Positions 1 to 7,889 of a stretch of 64,000 bases of DNA are shown here, in pieces. The notes under the pieces are model-generated. The model saw only the letters and a program-made list of their open reading frames with translations, did no database searches and was not told the origin of the DNA. Position 1 is the stretch's first letter; every line of letters starts with the position of its first letter. The stretch is taken from NCBI GenBank assembly GCA_012031265.1, contig JAAUTY010000004.1, positions 66,923 to 130,922 of the forward strand, in the 5' to 3' direction. This DNA comes from Spirulinaceae cyanobacterium SM2_1_0. Lineage in GTDB: Bacteria; Cyanobacteriota; Cyanobacteriia; Cyanobacteriales; Spirulinaceae. A program made the translations under genes and the position numbers.

Positions 1-6
1 ACCCCT

Positions 7-1323
7 TTAGCGGGGCTGAAATGCAAAGACAGGGAAGGCGTGCGTCGCGCCGGCTGGATGCGTGACCTCGACGGTGAAGGTTTCATCCCAAGTGCCCGCG
101 ACGCGGGCATAGAGGTAGGGCGCGTCAAATTCTTGCTGCATGGTGTGTTCGACCAACAGTTCCTGATTATCGCTGACGCGCAAGCGGCTGCCATTGGGTA
201 GGCTGCGACCGTCGGGAGTGCCGAGCACGATCAGCAGCTTCCACTCAGAGCTTTGGTCGGGGCTGGTTTGTGCCCAGGTGACGGCGTAGAGGCGCAGCCA
301 GGTACTGACGAGCCGAAAATCTTGGTAGCCCCCCCGTGCTTCGGCGGCAATATCGGCACCACGCCGCTCGAGCTGCACCATGAGGTCGTCCAGTTCTTGG
401 CCGGGCGATCGCAATCCCGTAGCCCCCTGTGGCTCACGGCTGTACGGCGCGAAGGCTGGCAAAAGTGTCCACTGCAATTCGGTTGCCAGAGTATCGAGAC
501 GATCACTCAACCAAGCCGCGACATTGATCACGCGCTCCGCCGGTCCGGGTGGCGTCAGGAACCAGGTCAGTACTGCTGGCGCGTGCAGTAGCGCATTCAA
601 CTGCGACCAGTTGAGGACTTCCCACAGTTCGCGCCGTTCGGCGTGGAGTTGTTGTCGGAGCGGGGCGAGTTCCGCGCGCAGGCCGGCCTGGAGCGGCGAG
701 GCGATCATGGGGGCAGGGAGGGCGATCGCCGCTGGCTCGAGGTCGCGTAGGTAGAGAGCCAGTTCATCCAGTCCTGGCTCAAACCAGGTCAGTGGCAGCG
801 AATAATGCCAGTCGGTACTAGTCATCAAGGCGCTGGACTGGAGGCGGGCTTGCAATTGGTCGTAGCGCAGGAAGCCGCAGAGGTGAGCCTGGTGCAATTC
901 TTCGCGCACTTCAATCGCGACATAGAAATGAGCGCAATAGTCTGGCAGGGCGATCACTGCGCGCGGCAGGGAGACCGAGGCATCATTGCTGTCGAGGCGG
1001 AGCAGGCTAAGTCGAAAGTCGCCGACAGCCGCATAGCTGGCGCTGCCGAGGACTTCCGCCGCGATCGCCGTGTCGAGGGGGAGGGAGGAGCGCTGGAAAC
1101 CAGGTAGCTGGATGTCAGCTTGCTGTTCTGGCAGCCAGTCCGCCAGCCACTGCTGAAAGGCAGCAGCGGTGAGGGCCTGGAGATAGACCGACCACTGCCG
1201 ATTAGGATGCTGGCAGTAGTGGGCGAGTTGGCGGGCGCGATCGCCCGCACGGGGGTCGATACTGATCGTGTCACTGGCGATCACTTCACCAGTCATCAAG
1301 ATCTCGGGGTCGTGAGCAATCAT
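7..1323 (-). CDS. DUF1822 family protein
   Basis: A 438-residue cytoplasmic protein with the look of the cyanobacterial DUF1822 family: an N-terminal part with a tryptophan-rich stretch (QQWLADWLPEQ near residue 57), a middle segment rich in Leu and Trp, and a C-terminal beta-rich part. No signal peptide, membrane segment or catalytic motif is visible. The function of the family is unknown; from general knowledge it is often found near sigma-factor genes, but none lies in this window. The gene is complete, with an ATG start at 1323 and TAA ending at 7. The gene on the far side of the stop is outside the window. Confidence 0.75.
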   Translation of the reverse strand: MIAHDPEILMTGEVIASDTISIDPRAGDRARQLAHYCQHPNRQWSVYLQALTAAAFQQWLADWLPEQQADIQLPGFQRSSLPLDTAIAAEVLGSASYAAVGDFRLSLLRLDSNDASVSLPRAVIALPDYCAHFYVAIEVREELHQAHLCGFLRYDQLQARLQSSALMTSTDWHYSLPLTWFEPGLDELALYLRDLEPAAIALPAPMIASPLQAGLRAELAPLRQQLHAERRELWEVLNWSQLNALLHAPAVLTWFLTPPGPAERVINVAAWLSDRLDTLATELQWTLLPAFAPYSREPQGATGLRSPGQELDDLMVQLERRGADIAAEARGGYQDFRLVSTWLRLYAVTWAQTSPDQSSEWKLLIVLGTPDGRSLPNGSRLRVSDNQELLVEHTMQQEFDAPYLYARVAGTWDETFTVEVTHPAGATHAFPVFAFQPR

Positions 1324-2486
1324 GGGGACAGGCTCCGGAAAATTCTAGAGTTCAAGTGGGTCACTTGCAGACGATTAGGGCGTTGCTGAGTCGATTGCCA
1401 TCGCGCCAATCTCTGAACGAAAATTTGGATCCTCGGCTCGCTCGCTCACAGCCTTCCCAGCCGATGCTGGAGGCAGGAGCGCGAGTACGCAGGATAAAGA
1501 ACATCGCTCGGGGGTACAAGGAAGCAACTGGGGTCGGGAGCGATGTTACTCGCGCGACACCAGTTGCCGCAGATTGAGCTTAGGGCGTTCTGAATCAGGC
1601 TTACCTCTGAGCATCCGGTTGGTATGCAGGTAGCATCGGTCACTTGGGATCAAGTATCTTCGCCTCAAAGTGGTAGAGACGCGACTCGTCGCGTCTCTAT
1701 GATTCAGTCTGAGGTTGGATTCATCAAGCCGGATTCATGCCATCAATCCACAACGCCACCCGATCTACATATTGGGGCTTGACAGTGTATTAGGACTGCT
1801 GCTGGGTTGGGGGCGATCGCCACCCAGCGACGTAAAAGCCAAATCCCTGCGAGAGGCTCGTCGGGAAAATTGGAGATGACTTCGCCAAGTAGGCAGAAGC
1901 GAGCCGCAACCTCTGCCACTAATTTCTGCCGATTGAAGCCCAACTGCGGCACTGCCAAGTCTCAACGGGACTAAAGCATCCCAGTCTGCCAAGACATCAG
2001 GGTAATCATGCCTAGGCTAGCCAGAAGTAGAACCGTCATCGTCGCAAGCGATTGCCCAAAACCAAAACTAATTGTGCTGTAGCGGATCATGGGGCTGGCT
2101 CTGTAAAGTTTGGTGATTAAAAAAACTTTTAATTATTTACAAAATAGCAATAAAACTGGCGGAAATGTGAAATAACGAGATATTTGTTGGTATTTCTTTA
2201 ACAAGATTAAGTGCAATTACTCATTGTTTTTGGTGGCGGGCGATGGGGATGACCGAGCGCTCAACTGTAGCCACCCAGCAAAGGTTGCCCAGTACACCAC
2301 CGTAATGATGACTGAGATTTAGCAACATCCTTTTACATCTCCTCGTCGCAGTAGGTAAGGTCGGGGCCGCATTCGCAACATGGCTTCAGATTTCGGCGCT
2401 GGCTGGGACTGGTGTGACGAGAGCAAGCCAAAATTGCTTACACTACAGCAAGACTTCGTTTGCGCGACCGAGCGCGCGTCTGCATT
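1324..2486. other. Long intergenic region without a supportable gene
   Basis: This 1.16-kb stretch holds a strong 11-bp palindrome at 1675-1698 (listed separately), short overlapping frames on the minus strand at about 1743-1992 that I cannot assign, and an AT-rich patch at about 2100-2230 that stands out from the GC-rich surroundings. It reads as decayed sequence plus the promoter region of the small gene starting at 2487. Confidence 0.5.
1675..1712. repeat. Palindromic repeat, copy 1
   Basis: AGAGACGCGAC at 1675-1685 pairs perfectly with GTCGCGTCTCT at 1688-1698 around a 2-base loop. It is followed by the tail ATGATTCAGTCTGA. A second copy with the same tail lies at 54592-54629, so this is an interspersed palindromic repeat and not a local terminator. 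Confidence 0.75.
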
Positions 2487-2765
2487 ATGAATCCCTACGT
2501 CAGCAAAGTTGTTCGTCATATGTCCGAGAGCCAGCAATATCTGGCTAACCGTGATCTCCCGAAACTGGAGCAGTGGAAGGTCAGCGCCCAAATGGCGCTC
2601 GCGGCTTCGATCTTAGAAGCGGCGGATCGGGTCAAGATCGATCTGGCTGATGTCACGGCCCCCCTCGGCATCTATGTCGCTAATATGCAGGATGCCGAGG
2701 GGAATCCCGATCACCTCAAGGTCGATCTCGCCAACAGCCCGATGACTGACCACATCACCAACTAG
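2487..2765 (+). CDS. Small conserved-looking hypothetical protein
   Basis: A 92-residue soluble protein beginning MNPYVSKVVRHMSESQQYL. It is mostly helical in character, with an Ala-rich middle (MALAASILEAADRVKID), and has no cysteines or membrane segments. I chose the ATG at 2487 over a TTG at 2460 because the upstream extension is Arg-rich and looks untranslated. It ends 14 bases before the exonuclease gene on the same strand, so the two are probably cotranscribed. I do not recognise a characterised family. Confidence 0.65.
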   Translation: MNPYVSKVVRHMSESQQYLANRDLPKLEQWKVSAQMALAASILEAADRVKIDLADVTAPLGIYVANMQDAEGNPDHLKVDLANSPMTDHITN

Positions 2766-2779
2766 CCGCAGCACGCTAC

Positions 2780-3421
2780 ATGAAGTCCGGTATGGAGTTG
2801 GCTAATTTTCAAGTCTGCGATCGCGACCTCGATGCCGCAACCCTGGCACACTATCAAGCTGCCGCGACGATCGCGGTCGATACCGAGACGATGGGCCTGA
2901 TCCCGCAGCGCGATCGCCTCTGTCTGGTACAACTCTGCGACCCGGGCGGCTTCACTACCGCCATCCGCATCGCCCGTGGTCAGAAAACCGCCCCCAATTT
3001 GCAGATGCTGATGGCGGCTCCTGATACGGTCAAAATCTTTCATTTTGCCCGCTTCGATCTCGCACAGTTGCGCTCAGCTCTGGGAATCGAGACGCAACCG
3101 ATTTTTTGCACTAAGATCGCCAGCAAGCTCGCCCGCACCTATACCAGCAGCCACGGCCTCAAGGCCTTGGTGCAAGAATTGGCGGGTGTCGAGCTGGATA
3201 AATCCCAGCAAAGCTCGGACTGGGGCAATGCCGAAAATCTCAGCGTTGAGCAGTTGAGCTATGCTGCCAACGACGTGCGCTACCTGATCGACCTCCGCAC
3301 CAAGCTGATCGGGATGCTGGAGCGCGAGGAACGCTGGGAACTGGCACAGCAATGTTTTACCTGTCTGCCGACGCTGGTGGCGCTGGACTTGCGACAATAC
3401 GGTGATGTCTTTGCCCACTGA
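2780..3421 (+). CDS. RNase D-like 3'-5' exonuclease (DEDDy)
   Basis: A 213-residue single-domain 3'-5' exonuclease of the DnaQ/RNase D fold. The acidic motifs are visible: Exo I in IAVDTETMGL (Asp/Glu near residue 33), Exo II in IFHFARFDLAQL (near 97), and Exo III in YAANDVRYLIDL (Tyr-x3-Asp near 160), which makes it the DEDDy subtype. It lacks the HRDC domain of full-length RNase D, as is usual for the short cyanobacterial forms, so a role in trimming structured RNA 3' ends is likely but not certain. An alternative ATG lies at 2792. It is downstream of and close to the small gene at 2487-2765. Confidence 0.85.
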   Translation: MKSGMELANFQVCDRDLDAATLAHYQAAATIAVDTETMGLIPQRDRLCLVQLCDPGGFTTAIRIARGQKTAPNLQMLMAAPDTVKIFHFARFDLAQLRSALGIETQPIFCTKIASKLARTYTSSHGLKALVQELAGVELDKSQQSSDWGNAENLSVEQLSYAANDVRYLIDLRTKLIGMLEREERWELAQQCFTCLPTLVALDLRQYGDVFAH

Positions 3422-3496
3422 CGCAACGGGCGATCGCCCCCCAGTGACCCAGATGCCAGACATTGCACCCAAATCCTTGAGCGAGGGGAATTTCTC

Positions 3497-4540
3497 CTAG
3501 CGATCGCGGCTCGCTGTAGCCGCCGAGCGCTGACAGAGAATGACCGCAAACCACTGCGGCGCGTCCTGCCAGTGTTGGAGCGGCACTAGTTGATGTTGCG
3601 TCAGCACCTGGCTCAATGCCGCCAAGTCAAACTTGCGAGAAATCTCGGTGCGAATGCTCTCCCCGGCGGCAAACTCAGCCGTCCAAGCCAAAGCCGCTAG
3701 ATGCACCTGACAGGCTTGCTGGCAATCGAGATACATTTCGATCTGGTGAGCGTCGCGATTGTAAACGGCCCGGTGTTGGAATAATTCCAAGTCGAAATCG
3801 GCTTGGAAACGCCAGTTGAGGTGAGCCAGGACATTACGGTTGAAGGCGGCGGTGATGCCCTGCCGGTCATTGTAGGCCGCCTCGAGAATGCGGGCATCTT
3901 TGCGCAGATCGATGCCGAGCAAGAAGTAGTCGCCCGGAGCGAGGGCGGCAGCGAGTTGGGCGAGGAAGCGATCGCTCGCAGCGGGCGCAAAATTCCCCAG
4001 CGTACTGCCAAGGAACAAGACCAATCGCGCCGCTTGTGAGGACGCGCCCAGTTGCGCGAGGCCCTGCTCGTAGGTTCCGGCGAGACCGCGCACAAAGAGA
4101 CTCGGATAAGCATCGAGCAAGTCCCGAGCGCTAGCGACCAAAATTTCAGCGCTGACATCGATCGGCACATAGTGCAGCTTCGGACTGAGCGCTTGGTAGG
4201 CATCGAGCAGACGGCGGGTCTTGGTGGAGCTACCGCTGCCCAGTTCTATCAGCTCGCAGGGGCCGGTGAGGCGAGCCAACTCATCGACACAGTTTGCCAA
4301 GATCGCCGCTTCGGTGCGGGTCGGGTAGTATTCGGGCAACTCGCAGATCTGCTCAAACAGTTGCGAGCCGCGTTCGTCGTATAAGTAGCGCGGCGGCAGC
4401 GTCTTCGGAGACTGACTGAAGCCGTGCTTGACGGCAGTGCCATCATCGGGGTTGATCTGACTGAGATAGCAAATCTCTAAGCGTTGGGCATGACGGGGCG
4501 AGAGAGCGGAAGTCATAAACTCCGATATGAGTGGCATCAC
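3497..4540 (-). CDS. egtD: EgtD-type L-histidine N-alpha-methyltransferase
   Basis: A SAM-dependent methyltransferase of the EgtD (DUF2260) family, which trimethylates histidine to hercynine in ergothioneine synthesis. The family N-terminus is clear (LPPRYLYDERGSQLFEQI, followed by LPEYYPTRTE). The SAM-binding loop is LIELGSGSSTKTRRLL near residue 97. The length, about 347, is normal. The frame opens with a GTG at 4540 and an ATG at 4537, and a further in-frame ATG at 4516 would remove only eight or so residues. No egtB (sulfoxide synthase) is present in the window, so the second step must be encoded elsewhere if the pathway is complete. Confidence 0.9.
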   Translation of the reverse strand: MMPLISEFMTSALSPRHAQRLEICYLSQINPDDGTAVKHGFSQSPKTLPPRYLYDERGSQLFEQICELPEYYPTRTEAAILANCVDELARLTGPCELIELGSGSSTKTRRLLDAYQALSPKLHYVPIDVSAEILVASARDLLDAYPSLFVRGLAGTYEQGLAQLGASSQAARLVLFLGSTLGNFAPAASDRFLAQLAAALAPGDYFLLGIDLRKDARILEAAYNDRQGITAAFNRNVLAHLNWRFQADFDLELFQHRAVYNRDAHQIEMYLDCQQACQVHLAALAWTAEFAAGESIRTEISRKFDLAALSQVLTQHQLVPLQHWQDAPQWFAVILCQRSAATASRDR

Positions 4541-4590
4541 GACTCACCATAACGTCAAACGGTGTCGAATTTGACCAAAATACCCTGAGC

Positions 4591-4977
4591 CTAGGGGCGA
4601 TCGCAGACCAGGATGGCAATAGTTCCTGTGCAGTCACTGGTGATCGCCGTATCGCTCAGCCAATCCACCACGCGCACTGCCAGCACCTCCTCGACCAGAG
4701 CAACAACTTGCCCTTGGAGCGAGCAGTCGATAGCGTAGCGTGCTTCACGGGCGAGCTGGCGATTCTGTTCTCGGAGGAGCGATCACTCAAAATGAGTCAG
4801 AATACCCTCAATGATGATCGCCAAGCCATCTCCAACAGTCTCGCAAGTCACTTCGCGGGGGCGTTGGTTGGCTTGTGCTTCGTACAGATCGCTAATGCGC
4901 TCCGTTAAGACAGCACGCTGAGTCTTCGAGAGAGAACATTTCGCTTTCATAAAAAACTTTTTCAACCCTAGGAGCAA
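4591..4977 (-). pseudogene. MpsC/DUF2294 paralogue interrupted by an in-frame TGA
   Basis: Reading from the start near 4977, the frame gives about 64 residues ending in EGILTHFE, then a TGA at 4783-4785. The same frame then continues without a shift for 63 more codons (SLLREQNRQLAREARYAID, later VEEVLAVRVVDWLSDTAITS) to a TAG at 4591-4593. The conceptual product of about 128 residues aligns along its whole length with the intact neighbour at 5030-5422, including the ALVEEVL and LSDT blocks. One base substitution therefore separates this from a full DUF2294 (MpsC) gene. It is probably a recent nonsense pseudogene or a tandem duplicate being lost. TGA readthrough is formally possible but there is no independent sign of it. 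Confidence 0.8.
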
Positions 4978-5029
4978 TCAGAAAAATGCGATGATAGGCT
5001 CGCATTGCTCATCCCCCTAAGCGAACACT

Positions 5030-5422
5030 TCATTCGCGCTGCGCTCTGGAGTTCGAATTGGGACTACGAACTGCGGGAGGAGTCTCCAAAATGGCGATGA
5101 TGCCACGGCGTCCTGTCTCTAGGGTGGTATCGCTAAGGATGTCGCGGACATTGACTTGGAGCACCTCCTCAATCAACGCCTTGACGTGTGGCTTCGTCGC
5201 CTCGGTCAGCTCTATTCGCATTTGATCAGTCAACTCCGCTTTACCCTGCTGAGCAATCAATTGCTCAGCAGGGGTCACCGAATCTTCCAGGATCGCAGCC
5301 AACTTGTTGTCAAATAACTGACAAGTAATACGGCTGGGTTGCTGTCCCAACTCTTCACGGTAAAGAGCTTGTAGACGCTGAGAAAGTGAACGCTCGAGTT
5401 GCCCGCGTGTGGGTTCAATCAT
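5030..5422 (-). CDS. MpsC/DUF2294 family protein
   Basis: A 130-residue soluble protein of the DUF2294 family, named MpsC after the staphylococcal MpsABC membrane-potential/bicarbonate system. Family signatures are an N-terminal RSLSQRLQALYREELGQ, the central VTPAEQLIAQQG and the C-terminal ALIEEVLQVNVRDILSDT. It is intact and lies directly upstream of a broken paralogue on the same strand. The MpsA and MpsB partners are not in the window, and the function of stand-alone cyanobacterial MpsC proteins is not established. A link to inorganic-carbon handling is only a guess from the family name. Confidence 0.85.
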   Translation of the reverse strand: MIEPTRGQLERSLSQRLQALYREELGQQPSRITCQLFDNKLAAILEDSVTPAEQLIAQQGKAELTDQMRIELTEATKPHVKALIEEVLQVNVRDILSDTTLETGRRGIIAILETPPAVRSPNSNSRAQRE

Positions 5423-5566
5423 AATTTTTCTAGTCTCCTAAGTCTTCGGAATCGCTGCCGCTGCCCACGAAATAAGTGCTCGATTGGCATCAGGAGCAAT
5501 GTTGAGAGTTAGCATCATGAATTCCAGATAACATTCGACGCCCTGGGTGATCGGTGGGGGAAGCCT

Positions 5567-6046
5567 CTAAAGGTCAGAACCTGGACGCGGCTCGCTACCA
5601 CCCTCTACGACCGCCTGACGCAAGAACGTGATTTGGGATTGGAAGCTGAGTGATTGCGTCTGCACAATGAGCGGCGCGATCGCTTCAGAACACGAGTAAT
5701 CATCTGGCATGGAGATGATCTCGCCGTTCTCCATCCCCTGGGCGAGCCGATACCAAAACAGCAACTTGGTGTTGGCGCTGAGCGAGCCATATTCGCGCGC
5801 TAGGCGGGTGTCAGCACGGCGCACGATCTCGCGTTGGACTTCGAGTTGTGCGGGCTGTGGCAAGGATTTGACTTGCTCATAGAGTCCGTCAGCGATCGCC
5901 GGTTCCGCTGCACCCGGTGCTGCCGGTGTGACCGATTGACCCATTTCACGGTAGACATACCAGAGCAGCGCGAGCTTGTCGTCAGCTCGCAGGCGACGAT
6001 AGCGTTGCAAAACCTGCTCGGTATCAGCCGAGGTAAGTGATGACAT
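5567..6046 (-). CDS. Helical carotenoid protein (OCP N-terminal domain family)
   Basis: About 159 residues corresponding to the carotenoid-binding N-terminal domain of orange carotenoid protein, without the NTF2-like C-terminal domain: a stand-alone helical carotenoid protein (HCP). Matching segments are LALLWYVYREMGQSVTPAAP and KLLFWYRLAQGMENG, which carry the tunnel Trp/Tyr residues, and ITFLRQAVVEGG, which carries the Arg at the place of OCP Arg155. Members bind ketocarotenoids and may quench phycobilisomes or singlet oxygen. I chose the ATG at 6046; the frame is open upstream to 6253, but that extension is unlike the family. No separate C-terminal-domain homologue or full OCP gene is in the window. 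Confidence 0.85.
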   Translation of the reverse strand: MSSLTSADTEQVLQRYRRLRADDKLALLWYVYREMGQSVTPAAPGAAEPAIADGLYEQVKSLPQPAQLEVQREIVRRADTRLAREYGSLSANTKLLFWYRLAQGMENGEIISMPDDYSCSEAIAPLIVQTQSLSFQSQITFLRQAVVEGGSEPRPGSDL

Positions 6047-6301
6047 AATATTTCTGGCTCCAATGAATGCGGTATGAGGCACTGCGACTGGTGAAATTGA
6101 CAAAGCGCCACCGACTTGTTGCGACAGCGGCTCACTCAACTGGTTGCCAGTCCACAATCGCGTGCCTGTCCATACCGTAACAATGGCTGGTCTGGGTCTA
6201 CCCCTGTGAAAAGTTACAGCGTTGCAACTCAGAAGCTCTCCCGAAAGTGACATCTCGTATCACGCTACAGACGCACCGCCGTTTTTCAGGGCAGAGCGGT
6301 T

Positions 6302-6976
6302 CTAAAAATTGACCGCCAAATGCGTACAAAAATCCCGATGTTCGTCGCTGTTGATGCCCTGCTGCAAGACGTTCAGGACTTGTCCGAGCTGACCGGCGAG
6401 CAAGGCGTTGCGGTCGAGCCAGAGTCCGGGAAAGACGGTTGAGCGCAACCAGCCATCCGGGTCAGGTTGCTGAGATGCGTAGCCGCTGGTTTGCCAGTGA
6501 AACCAGTCGAGCGCTTGGTCGTAAACCCGCCAGACGAGGTAATCCTGGACCTGGTGCTGATGGTAGATGTCGCGTTTAGTGCCTAAATCAATGCTGGCGC
6601 TGCTAGCGGCGATTTCGATGACCAGCTCGGGCGCGCCGGTGATGTAGTCGTCGTCGCTGATGGTGGACCGGCCGCCGCGATCGCGCCGCAGCAGCGCATC
6701 CGGTTGAAACTCGTTGCCATCGTCGAGGCGCACCGTGGTGTTGTCACCGGCGAGCACGCCAGGGGTGCTGGCTTCATAAACGACAAGCCAGCCCATTAAC
6801 CAGGCATGAGGATTGCCGTGACCCCGGAAATGCAGCGGAGAAGCCATAAATACCGTTCCGGCGATGAGTTCGGCTTTTTTGACCCTGGGCATGGCGTGAT
6901 AGCGGCGCTCGAACTCGTGACGGGAGAGGCGATCGCCATTTTCCAGCGGTGGGGTGGTGGGCCGGGAGGTTTGCAT
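6302..6976 (-). CDS. Uma2 family endonuclease, copy 1
   Basis: A 224-residue Uma2 (DUF820) protein with a PD-(D/E)XK nuclease fold. Visible are the N-terminal LSRHEFERRYHAMPRVKKAE, the acidic QPDALLRRDRGG near residue 95 and the core PELVIEIAAS near residue 114. It is almost identical to the gene at 7113-7787; the proteins differ only near the N-terminus (Ser/Pro at residue 4) and in the last few residues, where the duplicated DNA ends. Uma2 proteins are very abundant in cyanobacteria and their targets are unknown. Confidence 0.85.
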   Translation of the reverse strand: MQTSRPTTPPLENGDRLSRHEFERRYHAMPRVKKAELIAGTVFMASPLHFRGHGNPHAWLMGWLVVYEASTPGVLAGDNTTVRLDDGNEFQPDALLRRDRGGRSTISDDDYITGAPELVIEIAASSASIDLGTKRDIYHQHQVQDYLVWRVYDQALDWFHWQTSGYASQQPDPDGWLRSTVFPGLWLDRNALLAGQLGQVLNVLQQGINSDEHRDFCTHLAVNF

Positions 6977-7015
6977 AGCAGCCGTCGTGCAAGCGGAAGT
7001 TTTTGCTCTTTCAGC

Positions 7016-7038
7016 CTAGCCTGAATAATCCAGGCTAG
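7016..7038. other. Hairpin between the Uma2 copies
   Basis: CTAGCCTG at 7016-7023 is perfectly complementary to CAGGCTAG at 7031-7038 around a 7-base loop. No T-run follows it in the minus-strand direction, so it is not a clear intrinsic terminator for the Uma2 gene transcribed from the right. Confidence 0.5.
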
Positions 7039-7112
7039 CGAAAGCGACGGCTCGTAGTCAGCAGAGCCAGGACTCGGAAATGAATGGGCCGGTCACAGGT
7101 CATTGGCACACC

Positions 7113-7787
7113 CTAAGAGGTCGCTGCCAAATGCGTACAAAAATCCCGATGTTCGTCGCTGTTGATGCCCTGCTGCAAGACGTTCAGGACTTGACCGAGC
7201 TGACCGGCGAGCAAGGCGTTGCGGTCGAGCCAGAGTCCGGGAAAGACGGTTGAGCGCAACCAGCCATCCGGGTCAGGTTGCTGAGATGCGTAGCCGCTGG
7301 TTTGCCAGTGAAACCAGTCGAGCGCTTGGTCGTAAACCCGCCAGACGAGGTAATCCTGGACCTGGTGCTGATGGTAGATGTCGCGTTTAGTGCCTAAATC
7401 AATGCTGGCGCTGCTAGCGGCGATTTCGATGACCAGCTCGGGCGCGCCGGTGATGTAGTCGTCGTCGCTGATGGTGGACCGGCCGCCGCGATCGCGCCGC
7501 AGCAGCGCATCCGGTTGAAACTCGTTGCCATCGTCGAGGCGCACCGTGGTGTTGTCACCGGCGAGCACGCCAGGGGTGCTGGCTTCATAAACGACAAGCC
7601 AGCCCATTAACCAGGCATGAGGATTGCCGTGACCCCGGAAATGCAGCGGAGAAGCCATAAATACCGTTCCGGCGATGAGTTCGGCTTTTTTGACCCTGGG
7701 CATGGCGTGATAGCGGCGCTCGAACTCGTGACGGGAGAGGCGATCGCCATTTTCCAGCGGTGGGGTGGTGGGTCGGGGGGTTTGCAT
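7113..7787 (-). CDS. Uma2 family endonuclease, copy 2
   Basis: The second, nearly identical copy of the Uma2 gene at 6302-6976. It has the same PD-(D/E)XK landmarks and the same 224-residue length, but ends LAATS instead of LAVNF because the repeat boundary falls just before the stop. It reads toward copy 1 with a 136-bp gap. Both copies appear intact, so it cannot be told from sequence which is ancestral. Confidence 0.85.
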   Translation of the reverse strand: MQTPRPTTPPLENGDRLSRHEFERRYHAMPRVKKAELIAGTVFMASPLHFRGHGNPHAWLMGWLVVYEASTPGVLAGDNTTVRLDDGNEFQPDALLRRDRGGRSTISDDDYITGAPELVIEIAASSASIDLGTKRDIYHQHQVQDYLVWRVYDQALDWFHWQTSGYASQQPDPDGWLRSTVFPGLWLDRNALLAGQLGQVLNVLQQGINSDEHRDFCTHLAATS

Positions 7788-7889
7788 AGCAGCCGTTGCA
7801 GCGGAGGTTTTGCCCTTCCAGGGTAGCGAAGCCGCTGGCGCGTGGTTGCCAGAGCGATTGCAAGATCAGAATTCAGCATCAGGCTTGGG

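Larger units (their letters stand above)
6315..7804. repeat. Tandem duplication of a ~680-bp Uma2 unit
   Basis: Bases 6315-6993 and 7126-7804 are direct copies offset by 811 bp with only a few differences, for example T/A in the codon for Gly of GQVLNVL, which is silent. The 132-bp spacer between the copies is not part of the perfect repeat. The near identity indicates a recent duplication or ongoing gene conversion. Confidence 0.9.

Noticed and set aside
1743..1992. Two overlapping minus-strand frames (for example one with RQKLVAEVAARFCLLGEV)
   Set aside because: Neither has a recognisable domain, a ribosome-binding site or a clear start; could be debris of a decayed gene.
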